This document shows, in pieces, positions 26,962 to 39,453 of a stretch of DNA of 64,000 nucleotides; position 1 is the first letter of the stretch; every line of letters begins with the position of its first letter. The translations under genes were made by a program, and so were the position numbers. Under the pieces are notes generated by a model, which searched no databases, was not told the DNA's origin, and worked only from the letters and a program-made list of their open reading frames with translations. This stretch comes from Rheinheimera nanhaiensis E407-8 (GTDB lineage Bacteria; Pseudomonadota; Gammaproteobacteria; Enterobacterales; Alteromonadaceae): assembly GCF_000296695.1 (NCBI RefSeq), contig NZ_BAFK01000002.1:124001-188000 (forward strand), written 5' to 3'.

Positions 26962-27702
26962 TTATTGCAACAGCGGCAGTAAAAAGCGCACAGGGATAGC
27001 ATAGCTAATGGCACTGGGATCGCTAAGCACGGCTTCACGGGTAGATTTGACGTATACCTTGTTAATAACACCGATAACGTCGCCAGTTTGCGCATTATAC
27101 AGCGGGCTACCGCTGTTACCCGGGTAAGCTGTGGCGTCTAACTGATACACCAGATAAGGCTGCTGCAGCCGGCGCAGTGCCGCAGCTTGCAGCTGGCCAG
27201 AGTTATCCGCCGGTATGGCAATAGGGGTTAATGCCGAGATGATGCCGCGGTGTGTGGCCGGGTATAAGCCCAGCACAGCCGTAATAGGAAAGCCGGTAAA
27301 AGCAATGGCAGTGCCTTCGGCCTGAAGCTCGGCAGAGCCCAGCGTTAAGGCTGGCAGACGTTCTTTAATCGTCAGCACGGCCAGATCATAGGCTGCTTCA
27401 TGGCGACTGCTGATAATAGGGTGTACTTTAACCTGGTCTGCACTGCCGGAGAGCACCACATACTGCTCATTTTTATCGTTATTTAATCGTGGTGCAATGA
27501 CATGGTAATTGGTGGCAATTTTGCTGCCATCTGCAACCGCAAAGCCAGTACCAATTAAACGGATCCGGGGCGCGCCAAGTGGGTTATGAATACCAATGGC
27601 GACTACAGAGGGTTTAACCTTAGCAATGGTATCAGGCAGGCTGGCAAGCCCAGGTAACGGCCAGCACAGCAGCAAGGCAAGACAATACCAAACACGATAC
27701 AT
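26962..27702 (-). CDS. Secreted trypsin-like serine protease
   Basis: A 246-residue exported protein with a signal peptide (WYCLALLLCWPLPGLA). A chymotrypsin-fold protease domain carries a full catalytic triad: His in IATNYHVIAP, Asp in AAYDLAVLTIKE and Ser in YPGNSGSPLYNAQTGDVIGV. There is no PDZ domain, so it is not a full DegP/DegS homologue. It is encoded 37 bases upstream of prsK in the same orientation and could share its transcript. The natural substrate is unknown. Confidence 0.85.
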   Translation of the reverse strand: MYRVWYCLALLLCWPLPGLASLPDTIAKVKPSVVAIGIHNPLGAPRIRLIGTGFAVADGSKIATNYHVIAPRLNNDKNEQYVVLSGSADQVKVHPIISSRHEAAYDLAVLTIKERLPALTLGSAELQAEGTAIAFTGFPITAVLGLYPATHRGIISALTPIAIPADNSGQLQAAALRRLQQPYLVYQLDATAYPGNSGSPLYNAQTGDVIGVINKVYVKSTREAVLSDPSAISYAIPVRFLLPLLQ

Positions 27703-27845
27703 AAGCCAGACATTCCTTATCTACATTCTTGTGTTCTGGCATCATCTTAGCCCAGATTGGCACAAATAGCTGCATCAATCTCTGGCAGAACACGCAATAT
27801 GTCCCATACTAACAAAGTGATGTAAATGCTAAGGACAGAGCCCGT

Positions 27846-28709
27846 ATGCCGTTTCAAACCAACGCACAGATAGTGCCTATTTTTTCTGGCGGTGGTACCC
27901 GCTTAAGTTGTTATATCGGCATCTTGCAAGCGCTGAATGATATGGGGTTTCGTTTTAATCATCTGGTAGGCGTGTCTGGCGGCAGTATCGTTGCATCCTT
28001 GTATGCTGCAGGCTGGAGTTTACCTGACATTAAAGCCCTGGCGCTACAAACCGATTTTCGTCAGTTCTGGAGTTTCTCTTTTACCTCACTGCTGCGCAGC
28101 GGTGGTTTATGTAATGGCAACCGGCTGGAGCTATGGCTGGACAAGCAATTACAGGGCGCGACGTTTGACAGCCTGAATTATGATTTGCACGTATTAGCCA
28201 CCGATATTAATGGTGGCGGGCCTGTGGTGTTTAATAAAAGCCTGACACCTAAACTTAAAGTATCAAAGGCAGTGCGCTTCTCTATGTCAATTCCGCTGTT
28301 TTTTTCCTTTCAGGCGTTTGAGAATCATATTATGACCGACGGTGTGATCTTGTCTGAAGATGCGTTGCACCATGACTGGTCGGGTGCCGGGTTACCGCTG
28401 ATTTGCTTTCGGCTAAAAAGTGATGCTGAAGCCAGGCCTTTGCAGCCGCGCCGTTACTTTCCGCTGGTTTCTTATCTGATTATGCTGACCCGCACCTTTA
28501 TGAGTGCAGTGTCGCGCGAGTACGTGCATGCTGAGCACTGGCACAACACCATAGTGGTGAACACCGGGGCAGTGTCATCAGTCGATTTTGCCATGAACAG
28601 CGAGCAAAAGCAGATGTTGTATGATGCCGGCTATAACACCGCCAGCCAGATAGTTCCGCTTAAATTGGCCCAGCTGTTTGCGGCTAAACCGCAGGGGGCC
28701 CAGGCATAA
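27846..28709 (+). CDS. Patatin-like phospholipase family protein
   Basis: A 287-residue protein of the patatin family of lipid acyl hydrolases. The oxyanion loop is FSGGGTRLSCYIGIL (about residue 14), the nucleophile elbow is GVSGGSIVASLYAAGW (about 43), and the catalytic Asp is in MTDGVILSED (about 163). There is no signal peptide, so it acts in the cytosol or is injected; nothing nearby suggests a secretion system. AAGGA lies about ten bases before the ATG. It diverges from the trypsin-like gene and converges with the leucine dehydrogenase gene. Confidence 0.85.
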   Translation: MPFQTNAQIVPIFSGGGTRLSCYIGILQALNDMGFRFNHLVGVSGGSIVASLYAAGWSLPDIKALALQTDFRQFWSFSFTSLLRSGGLCNGNRLELWLDKQLQGATFDSLNYDLHVLATDINGGGPVVFNKSLTPKLKVSKAVRFSMSIPLFFSFQAFENHIMTDGVILSEDALHHDWSGAGLPLICFRLKSDAEARPLQPRRYFPLVSYLIMLTRTFMSAVSREYVHAEHWHNTIVVNTGAVSSVDFAMNSEQKQMLYDAGYNTASQIVPLKLAQLFAAKPQGAQA

Positions 28710-28733
28710 AAAAAGCCACTTTCCAGTGGCTTT
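28708..28733 (-). terminator. Terminator between patatin and amino-acid dehydrogenase genes
   Basis: The 9-bp stem AAAGCCACT / AGTGGCTTT has a TTCC loop. On the minus strand it is followed by seven T, so it terminates the dehydrogenase gene; on the plus strand the T-run is short. Confidence 0.8.
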
Positions 28734-28751
28734 ATCGGACGCGAACCAGCT

Positions 28752-29795
28752 TTAAGCTTTGCCGCGACGGATAATTTCCTGCGCCATCAGATCGGCAACA
28801 ACGCTGGTCGGTTGCTGTTCAGCATCCGCGCGTTGGAACAGGTTTAGCAGTGTATCGTAAATGGCCATCACTTTTGCCGTTGACTCAGCCTCAGAGTAAC
28901 CTTGTGGCCGCATTTCAAAGGCAACATTGATAATACCACCGGCGTTAATCACATAATCCGGTGCATATAAAATGCCTTTTTGCCGCAGCACTTCACCATG
29001 GCGCGCTTCTTTTAACTGGTTATTAGCACAGCCGGCGATAATACGCACTTTAAGCTGGCTAATAGTGTTGTCGTTTAGTGTTGCGCCCAGCGCGCAAGGT
29101 GCATAAATATCGGCATCGACGCGGTAAATATCATCCAGTCCTACGGCGACAGCAGCAAACTGCTCAACGGCGCGCTTAACGGCATCCTGGTTAATATCGG
29201 TCACGATTAATTTAGCGCCATCGCGGTGTAAATGTTCACACAAATAGAAACCAACACTGCCAAGGCCCTGTACCGCCACCGTTTTACCACGTAAATCATC
29301 GCTGCCAAACTGGTGTTTAGCGGCGGCTTTAATGCCACGGTATGTACCCAGCGCAGTAAAAGGTGCCGGATTGCCGCTTTTACCTTCTAAGCCGGCGACA
29401 AAAGGTGTCTCTTTGTTGACGATCATGATATCGCCGGTGGTAATGTTGACATCCTCTGCGCTGTAATAGCTACCAGATAACCGGTGAACCATACGGCCAA
29501 AAGCACGGAACAGTGCTTCAGATTTAATGCTTTTGGCATCGCCGATAATCACCGACTTACCACCACCCAGCGGTAAGCCCGCCATGGCATTCTTATAGGT
29601 CATACCGCGTGACAAGCGCAGCACATCATTAATAGCGTCTTCATCAGAGGCGTAATTCCATAAACGGCAACCGCCAACCGCCGGGCCTAAGGCGGTACTG
29701 TGTACCGCAATAATGGCTTTTAAACCGGTTTCTGCATCACTGCAGAACACCACTTGCTCATGATTATCGAATTCAGAATGATTAAATACTGCCAC
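28752..29795 (-). CDS. Leu/Phe/Val-type NAD-dependent amino-acid dehydrogenase
   Basis: A 347-residue enzyme of the Glu/Leu/Phe/Val dehydrogenase family, most like leucine dehydrogenase. It deaminates branched-chain amino acids to 2-keto acids. The catalytic Lys region is GLPLGGGKSVIIGD. The substrate region is KTPF-like (KETPFVAGLEGKSGNPAPFT), and the Rossmann motif is VAVQGLGSVGFYLCEHL. Translation most likely starts with GTG at 29795 (family start AVFNHSEFDNHEQVVF), with GGAG nine bases upstream; no in-frame ATG gives a plausible start. It is monocistronic, facing the divergent DUF4826 gene. Confidence 0.9.
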   Translation of the reverse strand: MAVFNHSEFDNHEQVVFCSDAETGLKAIIAVHSTALGPAVGGCRLWNYASDEDAINDVLRLSRGMTYKNAMAGLPLGGGKSVIIGDAKSIKSEALFRAFGRMVHRLSGSYYSAEDVNITTGDIMIVNKETPFVAGLEGKSGNPAPFTALGTYRGIKAAAKHQFGSDDLRGKTVAVQGLGSVGFYLCEHLHRDGAKLIVTDINQDAVKRAVEQFAAVAVGLDDIYRVDADIYAPCALGATLNDNTISQLKVRIIAGCANNQLKEARHGEVLRQKGILYAPDYVINAGGIINVAFEMRPQGYSEAESTAKVMAIYDTLLNLFQRADAEQQPTSVVADLMAQEIIRRGKA

Positions 29796-30029
29796 GACTG
29801 ATTTCTCCGTATATTGGCCGCCAAATGGGGCGCACGTCTGTCTGGTAACTGGCGGCTTAATGCCTGCTTTTGCGCGGCGCAATGTAACATTTCAGCCTGG
29901 CTTACACCAGAATTCAGCAAAAATAATGCCTGGTCAGGCCAGTGAATTGTCGACAATCTGTCAAGGCGCTTGATTGTCGGCGGTGAGTCACCTAAAGTAG
30001 CGCAAACATTAATGCAGGAACCAAAACTG

Positions 30030-30458
30030 ATGAGTGAGCAGTTAACTCAGCAACAAACGGAACAAGCCAGAGCCGAGTGGGTGCGGGCGCAGTTTCAAAA
30101 AGCCAATGAACATTTAGCCAGTAAAGGCATCATACCGGATAATGTTGCAGTAAATGACAGCCGTTATTTGCCGCCTTATCTGGCGGTGTGGAAACTAAAT
30201 ACCAAAGATAAGCAGACCTTTTGGGTAATTAGCGGTGATTTGCCGACCGATCACTTGCCATTGTCAGCGGCAAAAGATGCGCGAGAAGCGGTGCGGGCCT
30301 TTTCGCTAAATTGGCAGCTTAAAGCACAGCAAATTATTGCCGCTGCCACAATGGATAAAACTCAACAAGACTTTGCTAACTTATTGATTGGCCGCGCTCA
30401 GGGCTTATATGAGATGTTTGAAAAAGATGAGCTATGGCGCAGCAGTCAGTTGGCCTAA
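30030..30458 (+). CDS. DUF4826 family protein
   Basis: A 142-residue soluble protein with no signal peptide. The fold core is YLPPYLAVWKLNTKDKQTFW, then VISGDLPTDHL and a long C-terminal helix pair. This resembles the DUF4826 family found across Alteromonadales, whose function is unknown. AGGAACC lies upstream of ATG 30030; the frame is open 20 codons further upstream without support. A bidirectional terminator follows. Confidence 0.7.
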   Translation: MSEQLTQQQTEQARAEWVRAQFQKANEHLASKGIIPDNVAVNDSRYLPPYLAVWKLNTKDKQTFWVISGDLPTDHLPLSAAKDAREAVRAFSLNWQLKAQQIIAAATMDKTQQDFANLLIGRAQGLYEMFEKDELWRSSQLA

Positions 30459-30481
30459 CTGTAGCTTAATCTTTACAAAAG

Positions 30482-30511
30482 AAAAAAACCGCAATTAATG
30501 CGGTTTTTTTT
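30482..30511. terminator. Bidirectional intrinsic terminator
   Basis: The 12-bp stem AAAAAAACCGCA / TGCGGTTTTTTT with an ATTAA loop serves the DUF4826 gene on the plus strand (eight T) and roxA on the minus strand (seven T). Confidence 0.9.
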
Positions 30512-30534
30512 ATGTTCACCAATAACAGCAAAAC

Positions 30535-31689
30535 TTACTCGCTAAAGTACCAGTAGCCCTGATTAATTAAGCTGGTTAACAGCATGGTGCGCTCGGCTGA
30601 GCTGCAAAAATGCTGATTTTGCATCTGATCTAGTTCGGTAAAATCGCACAGCAACCGGGCGGTGGTTAGCTCAGAGGGCGGCAGTCTGATTTCGTCGCCA
30701 TTGATAAACAACAAGATGTCGCTACTGTCATCCTGTTGGAAATAACAGCAGCGTAAGCCGCCAACACGGCTTAGCACTGAGCCTTCCTCCAGGTATTCTG
30801 CAATTTCATCACTGCCGTAGTGTGGCTCGGGCTCATTTAAATCCAGCTCGTGTTTGGCGCGGGTAATAAGGCCGCCAAACCAGTGTGGCAGCAGGCTGTT
30901 ATCTGACACCAGTTGCAGCAGTAACTGCTGCACTTTGGTTAAATCCTGCGCTGAGATAGCGCCGACTGACTGCACCTGCTGTCGCCCGGCGTCAGTGAAG
31001 CGGCTGCCGGTGAGGTCATGGTCAAGCAGATAATCAGCTAAGCCGGTGAGTAAGTCTTTTTGCGCTGGTGCGCGAAAACCCACCGAATAATTCAGGCTGT
31101 TCTCCAGGCTGGTGCCTTCATGTGGGCAACCCGGTGGAATATACAAGATGTCACCCGGCTCGGTAATCACATCAATACAGGCGTTAAATGGGCTTACCTG
31201 CAGCAAACGCGGATGTGGGCAAAGCTGTTGTAAGCTGTTATCAGGCATGCCAACGCGCCAGTGACGCTTGCCTTCGCCCTGAATAATAAACACATCGTAC
31301 TGATCCAGGTGCGGGCCCACGCCACCGCCAGCGGTAGAGAAACTGACCATTAAATCATCAATACGCCAGTTGGGGATAAAACGAAACGGATCGAGTAAAG
31401 TCGCCGCCGGCGGATGCCAGTGATCGACCGCCTGCACCAGCAGGGTCCAGTTTTGCTCGCCAAAGGCGGCAAAGTCTTCAAAGGGGCCGCTTTGCATGTC
31501 CCACTGCTGATTGATATTACTCACTACCCGTGACTCTACGTTTTCGTCCAGCGCCAGGCCAGCCAGCTCATCGGCCGTTAACGGATCCTGAAACTGCTTA
31601 AAGCCACCTTTGAGCAGCACAGGTTTTTGCTGCCAGTAGTCGCGCAAAAACTCTGCAATGCTCAGGCTGCCAAAGTCTAATTGATACAT
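30535..31689 (-). CDS. roxA: Ribosomal protein uL16 3-hydroxylase (JmjC-type cupin)
   Basis: A 384-residue 2-oxoglutarate/Fe(II) oxygenase. Its E. coli homologue YcfD/RoxA hydroxylates an arginine of ribosomal protein L16. The cupin core has the iron ligands HxD in VGPHLDQYDVF and the distal His in IPPGCPHEGTSLEN. The N-terminal region DYWQQKPVLLKGGF is typical of the family. The C-terminal winged-helix region is present, so length is normal. It follows purB on the minus strand, but a terminator hairpin separates them. Confidence 0.9.
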   Translation of the reverse strand: MYQLDFGSLSIAEFLRDYWQQKPVLLKGGFKQFQDPLTADELAGLALDENVESRVVSNINQQWDMQSGPFEDFAAFGEQNWTLLVQAVDHWHPPAATLLDPFRFIPNWRIDDLMVSFSTAGGGVGPHLDQYDVFIIQGEGKRHWRVGMPDNSLQQLCPHPRLLQVSPFNACIDVITEPGDILYIPPGCPHEGTSLENSLNYSVGFRAPAQKDLLTGLADYLLDHDLTGSRFTDAGRQQVQSVGAISAQDLTKVQQLLLQLVSDNSLLPHWFGGLITRAKHELDLNEPEPHYGSDEIAEYLEEGSVLSRVGGLRCCYFQQDDSSDILLFINGDEIRLPPSELTTARLLCDFTELDQMQNQHFCSSAERTMLLTSLINQGYWYFSE

Positions 31690-31702
31690 AGTCCGTCCTC
31701 AG

Positions 31703-31727
31703 AAAAAAGGCGCTGTTGAGGCGCCTT
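31703..31727 (-). terminator. Terminator-like hairpin between purB and roxA
   Basis: On the minus strand the stem AAGGCGC / GCGCCTT with a seven-base loop is followed by T residues. It lies just past the purB stop and only about 14 bases before the roxA start, so it may attenuate rather than fully end transcription. Confidence 0.6.
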
Positions 31728-31734
31728 AGGGTCG

Positions 31735-33752
<2,018 letters not shown>

Positions 33753-33753
33753 T

Positions 33754-34878
33754 TTAGTTTATCGCCTGGTCAATAATGCCGCCGCCCAGACAGACGTCGC
33801 CAAGGTAAAATACCGCTGACTGGCCCGGCGTAACCGCTTTTTGCGGGCTGTCAAACTGCACATTCAGGCTGCCATCGGCCTGAGGGATCACTAAGCAGGG
33901 GATGTCCTGCTGGCGGTAACGGGTTTTTACACTGCAGCGCAGCGGGGCCGTTGGGCCTTGGCGATCAGTCCAGTGCAACTGGCTGGCCATTAAGCCAGTT
34001 GACAGTAAGCTTGGGTGGTCATGGCCTTGCGCAACAATAAGCTGGTTAGTATCAAGGTTTTTACCCACCACATACCAGGGCTCGTCAGAGCCATCGCGCA
34101 GGCCGCCAATACCCAAGCCTTTGCGCTGGCCAAGGGTGTGGTACATCAGGCCTTCATGACGGCCGATGACCTCGCCATCTACACTGACAATATCACCCGG
34201 CTGGGCCGGCAGATATTGCTGCAGAAAATCTTTAAATTTACGCTCACCGATAAAACATATGCCGGTGCTGTCTTTTTTGTCGTGGGTAATCAGCCCTTGC
34301 TGCTCTGCAATAGCGCGCACCAACGGTTTTTCCAACTCGCCAACCGGGAACAGCGTTTGGGCCACATGCTCTTCGCCCAGGGTGTACAGAAAATAACTTT
34401 GATCTTTGTTGTTATCCAGGCCGCGCAGTAACTGCCAGTGGCCATTGTCAAAGCGGCGGCGCACATAGTGGCCGGTGGCAATATAGTCAGCGCCTAAGGC
34501 TTCGGCGGCAAACTCTAAAAAGGCTTTAAACTTGATTTCTTTGTTGCACATGATATCCGGGTTGGGTGTGCGTCCGGCTTTATATTCTGCCAGAAAATAT
34601 TCAAACACATTGTCCCAATATTCGGCCGCAAAGTTGACTTTGTGCAGCACTATCCCCAGCTTATCGCATACGGCCTGAGCATCAGCCATATCCTCTGCCG
34701 CTGCGCAATATTCGTCATTGTCGTCTTCTTCCCAGTTTTTCATAAACAGGCCTTCTACCTGATAGCCTTGCTGCAGCAGCAAGTAGGCAGAAACAGAAGA
34801 GTCGACACCACCGGACATACCGACGATGACTTTCTTATTGCTGTTGGCTGATGGCTCAACCAGTTTTGGCTCGGACAT
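33754..34878 (-). CDS. mnmA: tRNA-specific 2-thiouridylase
   Basis: A 374-residue ATP-dependent enzyme that installs the 2-thio group on U34 of Lys, Glu and Gln tRNAs. It has the PP-loop ([16 protein letters not shown]), the first catalytic Cys in [15 protein letters not shown], the second in [16 protein letters not shown], and [14 protein letters not shown]. Start choice is uncertain: ATG 34878 and ATG 34887 are both plausible, and the open frame extends to 34932. It is downstream of nudJ and upstream of hflD, a conserved arrangement. Confidence 0.95.
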   Translation of the reverse strand: MSEPKLVEPSANSNKKVIVGMSGGVDSSVSAYLLLQQGYQVEGLFMKNWEEDDNDEYCAAAEDMADAQAVCDKLGIVLHKVNFAAEYWDNVFEYFLAEYKAGRTPNPDIMCNKEIKFKAFLEFAAEALGADYIATGHYVRRRFDNGHWQLLRGLDNNKDQSYFLYTLGEEHVAQTLFPVGELEKPLVRAIAEQQGLITHDKKDSTGICFIGERKFKDFLQQYLPAQPGDIVSVDGEVIGRHEGLMYHTLGQRKGLGIGGLRDGSDEPWYVVGKNLDTNQLIVAQGHDHPSLLSTGLMASQLHWTDRQGPTAPLRCSVKTRYRQQDIPCLVIPQADGSLNVQFDSPQKAVTPGQSAVFYLGDVCLGGGIIDQAIN

Positions 34879-34974
34879 AGGCTTCATTATCACAACAGAA
34901 TCACAACAAAAAACGAGGCGCGGATTATACATGAAATTTATCGCCAGCGCATGTTATCGCGCCGGTTTAAGTAC

Positions 34975-35430
34975 TTAGCGTACCGGCTGGATCAGTGCCA
35001 AGGGTAAACGTACACCCTGCAGGTATAAGTCTATCGCATCGCTAACCAGGGCGCTGCGAAGCGGTAACGCTTGCTCAGCCAGCTGCTGTGCGCTTAACCA
35101 GTGCAGCGCCAGAATATCACTATCCTGTGGCTGATACTGTGCAGGTAATGACACCGGCTCAAACACAAAATTGATACGCACATAACGATGGTTATTGGCC
35201 GCTTGTAACTGCGAAATACCCAACCAGGCGCAAGGTTCAAGCGCCAGGCCTGTTTCTTCAAACAGCTCACGTTTTACCGCGCTGAGTAAATCTTCATCCT
35301 GCTCGACATGGCCGGCCGGCTGATTCAACACGCGCTGGCCGGTGACTTTGTCGGTTTCTTCTACCAGCAAAAACTTTTGTTCAAACTGCACTATGGCAGC
35401 AACGGTAAGGTGTAACTGTGCTCTGCTCAT
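34975..35430 (-). CDS. nudJ: Nudix hydrolase NudJ
   Basis: A 151-residue Nudix phosphohydrolase. E. coli NudJ acts on thiamine pyrophosphate precursors and nucleotides. The Nudix box is complete: [20 protein letters not shown] followed by TGL. The N-terminal [20 protein letters not shown] and the C-terminal half fit the family. Its ATG overlaps the rluE stop by four bases, so the two are translationally coupled. Confidence 0.9.
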   Translation of the reverse strand: MSRAQLHLTVAAIVQFEQKFLLVEETDKVTGQRVLNQPAGHVEQDEDLLSAVKRELFEETGLALEPCAWLGISQLQAANNHRYVRINFVFEPVSLPAQYQPQDSDILALHWLSAQQLAEQALPLRSALVSDAIDLYLQGVRLPLALIQPVR

Positions 35431-36083
35431 TCACCAAGGCCTTTAGTTATTATATCGTCTGCTGTCAGCGCCACACTGCGATACTCGCCCGGTGCTAAAT
35501 CGGCCAGTTGCCAGGGGCCGATAGCCACGCGTACCAAACGCAGGGTGGGAAAACCAACAGCGGCGGTCATCCGTCTTACCTGACGGTTACGGCCTTCGGT
35601 AATGGTCAGACTGATCCAACTGGTCGGAATAGCAGCGCGGTAACGTACCGGTGGGGTGCGTGGCCAGAGGGTTGGTGCATCGATACGGCATGCGGTCGCG
35701 GGTAGCGTCGGGCCATCGTTGAGCATTACACCGTCGCATAGTTGTTGCAATGCTGTATCGGTAATGTCTCCCTCCAGCTGAACCCAGTAAGTTTTGGCCA
35801 TTTTATGCCTGGGATCGCTGATAAGATGCTGGGTTTTACCGCAGTTGGTTAGCAGCAATAAGCCCTCACTGTCACGATCGAGCCGGCCGGCCGCATAAAC
35901 GTCGGCTACCTTAATAAAATCGGCCAGGGTGGCGCGCTTTGGGCTGCTGTTGTCGGTAAATTGGCACAAGACGTCAAACGGCTTATTAAACAGCAGCAAT
36001 ATCGGCGGCTCGACCTTAGTCGCATTGCGTTTTTTCGCTGTTGCGCTAGCGTGTGGTTTGGCTTTATTGCGGGCAGTTTTCAC
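35427..36083 (-). CDS. rluE: 23S rRNA pseudouridine2457 synthase
   Basis: A 218-residue pseudouridine synthase of the RsuA/RluB/E/F family, with no S4 domain, as expected for RluE. The catalytic Asp is in [18 protein letters not shown]. The family start [14 protein letters not shown] and the later [20 protein letters not shown] are present. A basic N-terminal tail of about 25 residues precedes the domain. It is the first gene of the rluE-nudJ-mnmA-hflD-purB group. Confidence 0.93.
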   Translation of the reverse strand: MKTARNKAKPHASATAKKRNATKVEPPILLLFNKPFDVLCQFTDNSSPKRATLADFIKVADVYAAGRLDRDSEGLLLLTNCGKTQHLISDPRHKMAKTYWVQLEGDITDTALQQLCDGVMLNDGPTLPATACRIDAPTLWPRTPPVRYRAAIPTSWISLTITEGRNRQVRRMTAAVGFPTLRLVRVAIGPWQLADLAPGEYRSVALTADDIITKGLGE

Positions 36084-36210
36084 GGGCAGTTATCTCGGTA
36101 AATGTCAGGGTGGCTTGGGCATAACATACTGTCAGTATTAGTGAACAGCTCAGCGTCTGACAGCGTAAAATACCAACTGTCAGTGCAACTGGCCCGAGCA
36201 GCGCGTTGCC

Positions 36211-36239
36211 TATTTTATTGATTGTCATGCTGCTATACT
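36211..36239 (+). promoter_or_regulatory. icd: Candidate extended -10 promoter of icd
   Basis: TGCTATACT at 36231-36239 is an extended -10 element (TG, one base, TATACT), about 115 bases before the icd start. The -35 region (TATTTT) is poor, which is tolerated with an extended -10. Confidence 0.4.
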
Positions 36240-36295
36240 AGCGCCGCTTTGCAACAAATGCGTTTTAAACACCAGCATCAGCAGGGTGCAGGTAG

Positions 36296-38584
<2,289 letters not shown>

Positions 38585-38609
38585 TGGGTTGATTACCCCC
38601 GGTAAAAGC

Positions 38610-38635
38610 AAAAGCAGGCGAGAGCCTGCTTTTTT
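38610..38635 (+). terminator. Intrinsic terminator after icd
   Basis: The 10-bp stem AAAAGCAGGC / GCCTGCTTTT has a GAGA loop and two further T. It lies between the convergent icd and cspD genes. Confidence 0.85.
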
Positions 38636-38667
38636 ATCTTCATATATGCTCTACGCTGAGCGAATAT

Positions 38668-38886
38668 TTATTCTGTCAGATCACCGGGCACTTTAATATT
38701 CACAGCGTGTAAGCCTTTGGGGCCTTCAGACAGATCAAATTCAACATCCTGTCCGGCCTTTAGCGTGCGGTATCCGTCCATGCTAATGGTTGAATAATGA
38801 GCAAAGATATCTTCATCACGACCATCTTCACGAATAAATCCAAATCCTTTGGCATTATTGAACCATTTTACTTTACCGGTAGCCAT
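38668..38886 (-). CDS. cspD: Cold-shock-domain protein CspD
   Basis: A 72-residue single cold-shock domain that binds single-stranded DNA or RNA. The RNP motifs are KGFGFIRED and DIFAHYSTI. The sequence MDGYRTLKAGQ is specific to the CspD branch, which in E. coli inhibits replication in stationary phase. GGAAG precedes ATG 38886; the frame opens 17 codons upstream without support. It is divergent from clpS, the arrangement seen in E. coli. Confidence 0.93.
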   Translation of the reverse strand: MATGKVKWFNNAKGFGFIREDGRDEDIFAHYSTISMDGYRTLKAGQDVEFDLSEGPKGLHAVNIKVPGDLTE

Positions 38887-39078
38887 ACAACTTACTTCCT
38901 TCTCTAAGTTAGCTAAATTCTGTATTCTTAGTCTCAATGTCGGGATTGTTTGTTGATCCCAACAACTAATGTAGATAATTTGAGCACACAGTCAAGTTAT
39001 TTGCATAATTAAACTAAAAATTTACCAATAATTAACCTAAAGCTCCTTTGATGGAATACGCAGGCGTGGCTATAGTTT
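38887..39078. promoter_or_regulatory. Divergent cspD/clpS control region
   Basis: An AT-rich 192-base spacer between two divergent genes, so it must contain both promoters. A small inverted repeat GGGAT / ATCCC lies at 38942-38960. The clpS start has no clear purine-rich ribosome site. I could not pick a convincing -35/-10 pair. Confidence 0.4.
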
Positions 39079-39399
39079 ATGAGCGGCAATAAAGAAAGCA
39101 ACGTACAACAGGGTGGGTTAGAAGAGCTGACACGGCAACGTGTCGCTCCGCCGCCGATGTATAAAGTGGTACTGCATAATGACGATTACACCCCGATGGA
39201 TTTCGTTATCGATGTGTTAAGCCGGTTTTTTAATATGCAGTACGAACAAGCGACGGAAGTAATGTTAAAAGTGCATTACGAGGGCAAAGGGGTATGTGGC
39301 GTCTTTACCGCTGAAATAGCGGAAACCAAAGTGCAGCAGGTGATGCAGTATGCCAAAGAGCACCAACACCCGCTGCTGTGTACCATGGAGCGCGCTTAA
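39079..39399 (+). CDS. clpS: ATP-dependent Clp protease adaptor ClpS
   Basis: A 106-residue N-degron adaptor that delivers proteins with Leu, Phe, Tyr or Trp N-termini to ClpAP. The binding-pocket segment [17 protein letters not shown] is diagnostic. The later [19 protein letters not shown] completes the fold. It lies 54 bases upstream of clpA, in the usual clpS-clpA order. Confidence 0.96.
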   Translation: MSGNKESNVQQGGLEELTRQRVAPPPMYKVVLHNDDYTPMDFVIDVLSRFFNMQYEQATEVMLKVHYEGKGVCGVFTAEIAETKVQQVMQYAKEHQHPLLCTMERA

Positions 39400-39453
39400 G
39401 GTCAGTCCTGGCATGATTCTGGTGTCGTTACTCAGGTGGATTAGGAGTGGTGT

